A DNA stretch of 64,000 nucleotides from Gastranaerophilus sp944325835 (GTDB lineage Bacteria > Cyanobacteriota > Vampirovibrionia > Gastranaerophilales > Gastranaerophilaceae): contig OZ007029.1 in assembly GCA_963931575.1 (NCBI GenBank), positions 1,960,921 to 2,024,920 of the forward strand. The letters run 5' to 3'. Positions 57,632 through 64,000 of the stretch are shown piece after piece (position 1 is the stretch's first letter; every line of letters starts with the position of its first letter). The position numbers and the translations under genes were made by a program. The notes under the pieces were generated by a model that was not told the DNA's origin, did not search any database, and saw nothing but the letters and a program-made list of their open reading frames with translations.

Positions 57632-58486
57632 TTATACCATAGTGGTTTTCTTTTGTGGAGCAGCGCCCGGAATTGACTGCCAGTTTGCTGCCATAATCTT
57701 TTTGAAAGATTTAAGAGCTGTGTCTTCAAGTTCGCCCAATTCTTCAGCTTCCATAATCAATTCTCTTAACGGAAGCAATGCGCGTTGGTCGCGAAGAACA
57801 CCCAATGCAGCAGCTGCACCTGCTCTTACAAGTTCGTTTTCGGAACGGTTTTTCATAACGTCAATCAATGCAGGAACTGCTTTGACATCGTTTAATTTAC
57901 CAAGTGATGTTACAGCGTAAATTCTGACGTTAACCCATTCGTCATACAACATATTAATTACCTTATCAACAGCTTTTTTGTTGCCGATTTCGCCCAGAGC
58001 TCTTGTTGCGTCGCATCTAACGTTAACTTTTTCGTGGTCTAATGATGCGATTAAAGCATCGGTTGCGACATCGCCGATTTCGATTAAAGCATCGGTTGCT
58101 GTGATACAAACCTGAGAGTTTTCGTCGTTCAGAGCTTCAACCAGCGGTTCAACAACGATAGCACCGCCCAGACGGCCCAAAGCTCTTGCTGCACGTACAC
58201 GAACATCAACGTTGCGATCTTCTCTTAAAGATTGGATTAAGTGTACAGTTGCTTTTGAATCGCCAAGTTCGCCTAAAGCTCTTGCTGCGTATAATCTTAC
58301 CGATCCGTTTTTATCATTTTTTAATACGTCAATTAATGGTTCAACAGCTTTTGAATCGCCCATTTCGCCTAGAATTCTTGCTGCGTTGTATCTAACTTTT
58401 TCGGAATTGCTGGTTTTTAAATCTGTTAATAATTCGTCAAATGATTTCTTAACCTGTTTCTTTTTACTGTTCACACTAATTGTCAT
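57632..58486 (-). CDS. HEAT-repeat (PBS-lyase type) protein
   Basis: 284 residues from the ATG at 58486, preceded by GGAGG 8 bases upstream; an in-frame GTG at 58507 would read through that site. About seven HEAT repeats of the form VRYNAARILGEMGDSKAVEPLIDVL, VRLYAARALGELGDSKA, VRVRAARALGRLGG. This is the repeat type of phycobilin lyase-like proteins of Cyanobacteria, but without lyase context it is likely a protein-protein scaffold. Soluble. Confidence 0.88.
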   Translation of the reverse strand: MTISVNSKKKQVKKSFDELLTDLKTSNSEKVRYNAARILGEMGDSKAVEPLIDVLKNDKNGSVRLYAARALGELGDSKATVHLIQSLREDRNVDVRVRAARALGRLGGAIVVEPLVEALNDENSQVCITATDALIEIGDVATDALIASLDHEKVNVRCDATRALGEIGNKKAVDKVINMLYDEWVNVRIYAVTSLGKLNDVKAVPALIDVMKNRSENELVRAGAAAALGVLRDQRALLPLRELIMEAEELGELEDTALKSFKKIMAANWQSIPGAAPQKKTTMV

Positions 58487-58802
58487 TAACTTTTCCTCCG
58501 ACACCAAATAAACTATTCACTACACACTTCTATATAAAGTTTTTTTGAATAATTTAATTGCCTTTTACTAATATGATTATTAATTTTTTGTTACATTCGG
58601 TTATATTTTGGATAAAAGCCGTGTTGTGTTTTTTCTAAAAGGGTAAAACAAACACTTTATATTAAAAGTGTATCATTTTTCATTAAGCTTTTCTAGTGCT
58701 TTGAAGTATAATTCTAAAATATTTTATAATTGTTTTTGTAAAAATAAAGGTGTTTTAATGACTGTAAGGGGTCAAGTGTGTAATATTTTGTTACATCTAT
58801 TA
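58487..58802. other. 316-bp AT-rich spacer, no gene seen
   Basis: Between the HEAT gene start and the histidine kinase stop. It holds the HEAT ribosome site at its left end. I see no ORF with a credible start, no tRNA and no clear terminator; promoters for the HEAT gene presumably lie here. Confidence 0.5.
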
Positions 58803-60455
58803 CTATCGTTTGATAGTAATAGTAAAGCAGGTACCTTTGCCAACTTCACTGTTTACAATAATTTTCCCTTCGTGTTTTTCAATAATTTTTGCACAAATTG
58901 CCAGGCCTAAGCCTGTTCCGACCCCTACGCCTTTCGTTGTAAAACCTGCCGTAAAAATTTTATCTATTTGGTCTTTTGGAATTCCGGCTCCGCTGTCTTT
59001 TATTTTTATTGTAATGCTGTCGTCTTGCGCAAATGTAGTTATATCAATAGTTCCCGTACCTTCAATTGCCTGGCAGGCATTGATTAAAATATTTGTAAAA
59101 ACCTGATTGAGCATATTCGGATAGCATTTAACGGGCGGAAGATTACCGTAATTTCTGATTATTTGTATTCTGTTTTTGGTTTCGTGGCGGATTAAATCCA
59201 GCGTAAGGTCGATTTCGCTGTTGATGTCGGCTTCTTGCAGTTCGGCTTCGTCCAGCCGGACAAATTTTTTCAGCGAAACGACAATATTATTAATACGGTT
59301 AATGGCTTCCGCATCCTGATTGTTTATTTCTTCTAATGTGTCTGAAAGCTCGTTTTTATCAAGCTTTTTGATGATTTTGCGAATAATTGCGTTGTTAGAT
59401 TTTATTGAGGCGACCGGCGTATTTATCTCGTGCGCCACGCCGGCGACAAGCTGACCGAGGGAGGCCATTTTTTCAGAATTTATAAGCTGGATTTGTGTTT
59501 CTTTAAGCTCTTGCAGCGCAGCTTTCAGCTCTTTTACGGTTTTGGTGTTTTTTTCGTATAATTCCGAGCGGACGATCGCGTTGGCAAATTGTGAGGAAAT
59601 TGCCTCTAAAATCTCGCGTTCTTCTTCAATCTCGCGTTTTTTGTGGGAAAGAAGCGTCAATACGCCTTTAAGAGTGTTAAGATGAAATACCGGAACAATT
59701 ATTCTGAGGACGGGCTTTTCGAATAGTTTTGCGCAAATATATTCTTCAAGCTTATTTGTTATGGAAATTTGTTTATTTTTTATTGTATCCAGCGTTTTTT
59801 CGTCGTACTCAATCGTATCCGGATAGGTGAAACTATTGCCCTGCATAGCTTTCGGGTGAAACTTTCCGCCTTCAAATTCTGCATAGTAGACCCTGAATGC
59901 GCCGAAAATTGTCAGGAGTTCGTTCAGTGCAGAATTTAAAATTTTGGGCAGGTCGAGGGATTCTGAGAATATGTTTGAAACCTTGTTGATAAGCGCAATT
60001 TTTATTGCCTGTGCCTGCGCATCTGATTTGATTTTTGATAAAGATTCGTTTTCCTCCTCCAGATTTTGGCATGCCTTTTCTAAATTTTTAACTTTTTCTT
60101 GTGATTCTGCGAGTTGGATTTGGGCAGAAATATTGTTAAAAAATAGAATTGTGTAGTTTTGTTTCTTAATTGTTGAGAGTTCGTAATAAAAAATTTCAGA
60201 ATTTTCACTCCTGAAAGCTGCGTTGGTTGTAAAATTTTCCGTGGCGTTAACAGCCTGAAAAATTGGCGAAATCATTTCAATATTTTCAGTATCCAACAGG
60301 CAGATATCGAAGTTGAAACTGTGCGCAAACCGTTTGATATCAATAGTTTTACCGAATGTTCGTTTAAAAACATTATTGGTAAACAGAATTTCAAACCTGT
60401 CGTTCAGGACAAGTATTGCATCTCTATATTGATTGAAAATACTAAACTTTTGCAT
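58803..60455 (-). CDS. Soluble sensor histidine kinase (PAS-GAF-HisKA-HATPase)
   Basis: 550 residues with no membrane helix. A PAS-like N-terminus (1-115), coiled coil, a GAF domain (about 165-300), then HisKA with the phospho-His in LVAGVAHEINTPVASIKSN and HATPase with the N box FTNILINACQAI, G1 IKIKDSGAGIP, F box and G2 GVGTGLGLAI. The C-terminus ends in TIKR with no receiver; the partner response regulator is not in the window. It senses a cytoplasmic signal. Confidence 0.92.
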   Translation of the reverse strand: MQKFSIFNQYRDAILVLNDRFEILFTNNVFKRTFGKTIDIKRFAHSFNFDICLLDTENIEMISPIFQAVNATENFTTNAAFRSENSEIFYYELSTIKKQNYTILFFNNISAQIQLAESQEKVKNLEKACQNLEEENESLSKIKSDAQAQAIKIALINKVSNIFSESLDLPKILNSALNELLTIFGAFRVYYAEFEGGKFHPKAMQGNSFTYPDTIEYDEKTLDTIKNKQISITNKLEEYICAKLFEKPVLRIIVPVFHLNTLKGVLTLLSHKKREIEEEREILEAISSQFANAIVRSELYEKNTKTVKELKAALQELKETQIQLINSEKMASLGQLVAGVAHEINTPVASIKSNNAIIRKIIKKLDKNELSDTLEEINNQDAEAINRINNIVVSLKKFVRLDEAELQEADINSEIDLTLDLIRHETKNRIQIIRNYGNLPPVKCYPNMLNQVFTNILINACQAIEGTGTIDITTFAQDDSITIKIKDSGAGIPKDQIDKIFTAGFTTKGVGVGTGLGLAICAKIIEKHEGKIIVNSEVGKGTCFTITIKR

Positions 60456-60517
60456 ATCCCTGCATCATTATAAAACAAATTTTTTCGTTAATCAAACGAT
60501 ATTTATTAAAAAACTAC

Positions 60518-60545
60518 TTGCACAATCTGAAAATTTGTATATAAT
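60518..60545 (+). promoter_or_regulatory. Promoter of the HU gene
   Basis: TTGCAC at 60518-60523 and TATAAT at 60540-60545, spacer 16 bp, then AAAGGAG and the ATG at 60576. Confidence 0.75.
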
Positions 60546-60575
60546 GAAGGAGTACATGAGAAAAGGAGTTTTATT

Positions 60576-60854
60576 ATGAACAAAGAAGAATTAGTACAAG
60601 AGATCTCAAAAAAGACTAAAGTTACTCAAAAAGATGCAGCAGAAGTTTTGGGCGCATTGATTGAAACTATTGAAACATCTGTTTCTAAAGGTCAAAAAGT
60701 TACTTTGGTTGGTTTCGGTACATTTGAAGCTCGCAAAAGAGCAGCTAGAACAGGTAGAAACCCTCAAACAGGTAAAGAATTGAAAATCCCTGCAAGAACA
60801 GTTCCTACTTTCACAGCTGGTAAAAAATTCAAAACTGCTGTTAACGGCAAATAG
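60576..60854 (+). CDS. hup: HU-family DNA-binding protein
   Basis: 92 residues, the usual HU length: MNKEELVQEISKKTKVTQKDA, VTLVGFGTFEARKRAARTGRNP and the C-terminal PTFTAGKKFK. The arm with RNPQTGKELKIPA intercalates DNA. A nucleoid protein. Codons are highly biased, in keeping with strong expression. Strong ribosome site and its own terminator. Confidence 0.96.
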   Translation: MNKEELVQEISKKTKVTQKDAAEVLGALIETIETSVSKGQKVTLVGFGTFEARKRAARTGRNPQTGKELKIPARTVPTFTAGKKFKTAVNGK

Positions 60855-60877
60855 TTTTTGAATTTGGAAAATTCTTG

Positions 60878-60912
60878 AAGGGCGGAGCCATTGGCTCCGC
60901 CCTTGTTTTTTT
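60878..60912 (+). terminator. Terminator of the HU gene
   Basis: AAGGGCGGAGC/GCTCCGCCCTT stem (60878-60888/60894-60904) with a short loop followed by a seven-T run (60906-60912). The downstream TTGTTT (60903-60908) may double as a -35 for the next gene. Confidence 0.88.
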
Positions 60913-60937
60913 CATTAAAATAAGTATAATATTATTT

Positions 60938-61540
60938 ATGAAAAAGTTGGCATTAATACTTTTAACGATATTTACGCTTGCTATGCCGTGTTTTGCACAG
61001 GAAAATTATCTTGATGAAACCCGGTTGCGCAATTATGACGGAATAGAACTGCGTGCCGGGACATTTGTCCCTGTTATCAATACTGCCGAGGTTTCAACAC
61101 TAAATTGCGATGAAGGGTTTCCGGTAAAATTTATTGCCACAAGTGATTTGTATCTATATGACACAACGGTTATCCCGCGTGAAACCGAGTTTTACGGATA
61201 CGTAGAGGAGATAAAAGATCCGGTTTTGGGCACTAATGCTTCTATGAAAATCAAAATTACAAGAATGGTTTACACTGACGGATTTGAAATCCCGCTCAGG
61301 GCTTATATTTATACCCCGAATAACAATATTATCGGCGGTGAATTGACCCCGCCTGCCGAGTGGGTGAAGATTCCGCACTATCAAAAACGTTTTTTCTCGC
61401 TGCGTTCGTGGGCGCCGACTTTACAGGTAAGACCGGGCAATAAAAGACAGATGGGGCAGCACGTTGCGGTTAAAACCGGTGAAAGATGTTTTGTTGTTCT
61501 TATGGAACCCGTCATGATTACGCATACTTTGACCGAGTAG
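60938..61540 (+). CDS. Exported hypothetical protein
   Basis: 200 residues from the ATG at 60938 (signal peptide MKKLALILLTIFTLAMPCFA); the longer frame from 60875 runs through the HU terminator. A beta-rich mature domain with the 'FIATSDLYLYDTTVIPRETEFYGYVEEIKD' pattern shared with the proteins at 6083 and 61612. TATAAT at 60925-60930 lies 7 nt before the ATG, and there is no ribosome site. Function unknown. Confidence 0.7.
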   Translation: MKKLALILLTIFTLAMPCFAQENYLDETRLRNYDGIELRAGTFVPVINTAEVSTLNCDEGFPVKFIATSDLYLYDTTVIPRETEFYGYVEEIKDPVLGTNASMKIKITRMVYTDGFEIPLRAYIYTPNNNIIGGELTPPAEWVKIPHYQKRFFSLRSWAPTLQVRPGNKRQMGQHVAVKTGERCFVVLMEPVMITHTLTE

Positions 61541-61611
61541 TGCTCGTTTACAAATTGACATCCGGCTTTCTCTGCAATATGATGTTAATAACTATCAGGA
61601 GGGTTTTATTC

Positions 61612-62241
61612 ATGAGGAAATATGTGTATTTTATGATAATGGCTTCAATAGTTTCAGCCGGAGCTGCTTTTGCTGCGAGCAATTACAGCTTTAGCGAAAA
61701 TCCGGTTACATTACCGGCGAATACAGAAACTTCCCAGCCAATGTTTGCAGATAAAGGAACTTTGCGCGGCAGTGTTGTGACAGTGCCGGCAGGTCAGGAT
61801 ATTAAGGCTGTTGTAACTTCTCCTATCAGTTCTGCGACTATGTACAGAGGGCAAAATGTAAGCGTTATGCTGGGCACTGATTTTTATTATAACGGGTTGC
61901 AGATTGCGCCGGCAGGAAGTACGGTTACAGGTGTTGTCCTCGAAGCATCCAAGGCTAAGCATGGCAGTATGAACGGCAAATTATCAATAAGATTTACAAA
62001 TATTGTTACCCCTCAGGGCATGCAAATCCCTATTTCCGCAGTGATTAAGACGAATGATAATACTGGTGTTCTGGTTGGCGGAACCGCGGTCGATGTGACA
62101 AAGGATTATGCTAAGGATATGACAATCGGAGCCGGTGCAGGCGCTGTTACAGGTGTTGTAATGAGCGCTATAGGCGGCGGGAATATTGGTAAAAACTGCG
62201 GCTCTCGGTACGGCAGTCGGTGCCGGCGGCGGGCTCGTTAA
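61612..62241 (+). CDS. Exported protein, frameshifted near C-terminus
   Basis: Starts at the ATG 61612 with AGGAGGG upstream; signal peptide 1-22 (GAAFAA). The mature domain (VPAGQDIKAVVTSPISS ... YYNGLQIAPAGSTVTGVV) resembles the exported protein family of the neighbour, followed by a glycine-zipper-like stretch (IGAGAGAVTGVVMSAIGGG). A run of five A's at 62191-62195 throws the frame: with four A's it would continue as TAALGTAVGAGGGLVKSIWD and reach a stop at 62341 with a further beta segment. The true gene is probably 61612-62341. Confidence 0.75.
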   Translation: MRKYVYFMIMASIVSAGAAFAASNYSFSENPVTLPANTETSQPMFADKGTLRGSVVTVPAGQDIKAVVTSPISSATMYRGQNVSVMLGTDFYYNGLQIAPAGSTVTGVVLEASKAKHGSMNGKLSIRFTNIVTPQGMQIPISAVIKTNDNTGVLVGGTAVDVTKDYAKDMTIGAGAGAVTGVVMSAIGGGNIGKNCGSRYGSRCRRRAR

Positions 62242-62414
62242 ATCTATATGGGATAAAGGAAATGATGTTGAAATCCCGACTAATGCCAATATTGACCTTT
62301 ATCTTACCCAGCCGATTACGGTTGTGCCGGCAGGGCGTTAATCCTCTTTAATTGCCGGCATGGCTAATTAAATCCTAACAAATTTTTTTTAGAATTTTTC
62401 TAGTAAGGATACCT

Positions 62415-63302
62415 ATGTCAATATTAAACGAAGAAGACAATTTAATAGACGAAGCTTCAAAGAACAAAGAGGTTTTCCGCGTTCCGAAGGTGTGCTTTGA
62501 CGATGAAAACGAAATAAGCTTGCAAAAATCTATGCTTATTTCGTTAATCCTGCACCCTGTTGTTGTCGGAACGGTCTGGCTTTTGACGTTTATTCTTATG
62601 CTTCTGGGGCTTGTTAACCCGCTGGCAAAACGTCCGGAATTGAAGATGAAGGATATTGAGTTTGTTCTTGTTGAAAAAGAAGCACCGCCTATTAATAAAA
62701 ATACACCGTATCGTGCGGACAGGGATTCCAGAGCCGGCGGAAAGCACGACCCGACAAAGAAAGTTTCGCTGCCTAGTGCTCCGGGAAATAAAATGCAGAA
62801 ATCGCAGCAGCCTTCTAAGCCTGCAAAAGCTCAAAAGCCGCAGGCTCCTCAAAAAGCATCTGCCCCTCAACCTGCACAAAAACCGCAGCAAACTGCAGCT
62901 GCACAACCGGCGCCAAAACCAACAAAACAGCCGCCGAGTGCAAAACCTTCTGTCAGACCGCCTATGACTCCGAAGGTTGTTGAAAAACCAACGTCTAAAT
63001 TTACCGTACCTGTTCCGACAGGCGGAACTCAAGCCGGTAAATATTCAACTGGCCCTGTAAGCGGTTCGGGTAAAGTTGCATCACGGCAGTTAATTCTGCA
63101 AGGGCAACTGCACCTTCTCCGACTCTTGCACCGACAGGCGGCAGCTCCGCAAGCGGTTCTAAACTTGCAAACTCCGGCGGCGGATACGGTTCTGCCGGCA
63201 ATCCGGGGCCGGGCAACCCTAACGGCGCTCCGGGGATTGACGCAATCCGTGAGCCTGATTTCGGGCCTTATATGCGAGAATTGCAAAGAAGAATTAAAAT
63301 GA
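62415..63302 (+). CDS. TonB-type protein, N-terminal part (frameshifted)
   Basis: An N-terminal cytoplasmic tail, a membrane helix (about 40-66), and a long Pro/Lys/Ala/Gln-rich periplasmic spacer (about 95-200), the TonB plan. After SGSGKVAS the frame degenerates into a Leu/Gln-rich tail and stops at 63302. Adding one base near 63083 (tcaacgg for tcacgg) joins it to the C-terminal domain at 63272-63550. TonB carries energy from ExbBD to outer-membrane receptors. Confidence 0.8.
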   Translation: MSILNEEDNLIDEASKNKEVFRVPKVCFDDENEISLQKSMLISLILHPVVVGTVWLLTFILMLLGLVNPLAKRPELKMKDIEFVLVEKEAPPINKNTPYRADRDSRAGGKHDPTKKVSLPSAPGNKMQKSQQPSKPAKAQKPQAPQKASAPQPAQKPQQTAAAQPAPKPTKQPPSAKPSVRPPMTPKVVEKPTSKFTVPVPTGGTQAGKYSTGPVSGSGKVASRQLILQGQLHLLRLLHRQAAAPQAVLNLQTPAADTVLPAIRGRATLTALRGLTQSVSLISGLICENCKEELK

Positions 63303-63550
63303 ACTGGGATCCGCCTAAAGGCGATCAAAGCAAACGCGTTGTCCTGATGTTCAAAATCGCAAAAGACGGCAGGCTTCTTTCCTGCTCCGTACATAAATCA
63401 TCAGGACTCCCGAATGCAGATAAAGCCGCAATTCAGGCAGTTCAGCTGACGGCTCCGTTTAAACCGCTGCCGCCGGACTTTAAAGGATCTAATATTGATA
63501 TTCAATTCACCTTTGACTACAACGTCTTTGGTGCATCCGGATATAATTAA
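63272..63550 (+). CDS. TonB C-terminal domain (downstream of frameshift)
   Basis: The frame is open from 63074 and contains a Gly/Pro-rich spacer followed from about 63272 by a TonB_C domain: MNWDPPKGDQSKRVVLMFKI, GRLLSCSVHKSSGLPNADKAAIQAVQ and PFKPLPPDFKG. It is almost surely the end of the gene starting at 62415, split by a single missing base, and not a separate gene: no ribosome site precedes the ATG at 63272. Confidence 0.8.
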   Translation: MRELQRRIKMNWDPPKGDQSKRVVLMFKIAKDGRLLSCSVHKSSGLPNADKAAIQAVQLTAPFKPLPPDFKGSNIDIQFTFDYNVFGASGYN

Positions 63551-63615
63551 TCTCGCAAACGCTGCTTGAGCGGATGAAAATTACATGTGTTACAATATAA
63601 AATGAGGATAAAATT

Positions 63616-64000
63616 ATGAACTTATTGTTGGAATCTATTAAAATGGACTGCCGGTACTAACACCGATTTTCCTGTGTTCTGTCGCGGTTGTTGCGGTTGT
63701 AATTCAAAAGGCTATGTTTTTTAAATCTAATAAAAGAAACATTGTTCCTTACCTGAAATCTCTGCAAAAAGAGCTTGCAAGAAACAATCTTGAAACCGTT
63801 GAAAACATGGCAACCCAGTGCGGCGGTATTATCGGTGAAGTTACGGAAGAAGCCGTCAGAATTTTCTCAAAACAAAGAAACGGTTTTTCGCGTTCATTTG
63901 ATCTGGTTTCAGCACTTGCAACAAGAAAATTGGAAAAGAATTTAACCGTTCTTGGTACAGTCGGTGGTGTTGCTCCGTTCTTAAATAGATATACGTATAG
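63616..64000 (+). pseudogene. exbB: ExbB/TolQ-type proton channel, frameshifted and partial
   Basis: The ATG at 63616 (GAGG upstream) opens LLLESIKM, then a missing G at about 63646 breaks the frame. Continuing from 63648 gives LPVLTPIFLCSVAVVAVVIQKAMFF (helix 1), a cytoplasmic domain (ATRKLEKNLTVLGTVGGVAPFL) typical of ExbB/TolQ, to the window edge. It follows the tonB gene by 65 bp, the usual tonB-exbB linkage. The last residues (NRYTY) depart from the usual LGLLGTV and may be another error. Confidence 0.7.

Noticed and set aside
58508..58802. Small plus-strand frame (about 80 codons) in the spacer before the kinase
   Set aside because: Overlaps the kinase end in antisense and has no start signals; judged chance.
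62544..63032. 162-residue Arg/Cys-rich minus-strand frame opposite tonB
   Set aside because: Shadow of the Pro/Gln/Lys-rich TonB spacer; no start signals.

Overview
This window looks like a chromosomal segment of a low-GC, Gram-negative-type gut bacterium. The best guess is a Gastranaerophilales (Melainabacteria, non-photosynthetic relatives of Cyanobacteria) genome. The support is a TolC/EmrAB-type efflux system and TonB/ExbB genes (so an outer membrane), a cyanobacterial-style GH57/DUF3536 protein, HEAT-repeat and TPR proteins, and a coiled-coil protein (4937-6013) whose N-terminus resembles short leaders I associate with that lineage. The assignment is inference; there is no rRNA in the window.

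Layout. 1-8134 is host DNA: a partial flavodoxin-like gene, a tripartite drug-efflux locus (tolC-like gene divergent from marR-emrA-emrB), two hypothetical genes, a GC-rich non-coding stretch full of hairpins (6692-7117), and two small membrane-protein genes. 8141-46959 is a complete ~38.8 kb lambda-type siphovirus prophage inserted in the 3' half of an initiator tRNA-fMet gene and bounded by 47-bp perfect direct repeats. 46990-64000 is host again: an oligopeptide ABC ATPase, the GH57 protein, aroC, a small XRE regulator/hydrophobic peptide locus, TPR, metallo-beta-lactamase-fold and metallophosphoesterase genes, a pair of divergent XRE regulators, a HEAT protein, a soluble histidine kinase, HU, exported proteins and a tonB-exbB cluster.

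Prophage logic. The leftward lysogeny operon holds a CI/S24 repressor, a SWIM zinc-finger protein and the tyrosine integrase. A 22-bp palindrome and a TTGACA/TACGAT promoter separate it from the rightward early genes: RHH and excisionase-like regulators, a RepO-like initiator carrying eight 17-bp dyad iterons inside its own coding sequence (the likely origin), a DnaC-type loader, SSB, two DNA methyltransferases, a HAD phosphatase, a short beta-clamp-like protein, a MazG-like protein and many small zinc-binding ORFs. The late operon follows lambda order: cos-like repeats, TerS, TerL (GpA), gpW, portal, a ClpP protease-capsid fusion, head-tail genes, tail tube, gpG/gpGT with a canonical -1 frameshift site, tape measure, tail tip proteins, a variable-looking tail protein followed by a reverse transcriptase, DUF1353, a holin-like protein and a GH108 endolysin. 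Two cargo insertions stand out: a glycosyltransferase pair inside the head module, one fused in frame to a head-type protein, and a reverse-strand moron cassette (exported protein + hicBA) inside the tail module.

Best leads for something new: the reverse transcriptase beside a C-type-lectin-like tail protein with no template repeat visible by eye; the glycosyltransferase insertion and fusion in the head operon; the two-domain sliding-clamp-like protein; the SWIM protein in the lysogeny operon; the hairpin array at 6833-7090; a recurrent TATAAT-6/7 nt-ATG (leaderless) arrangement at six genes; and a four-copy 8-bp repeat upstream of the oligopeptide ABC ATPase gene. Several genes (17545, 61612, 62415, 63616) each look broken by one single-base indel, so sequence accuracy should be checked first there.
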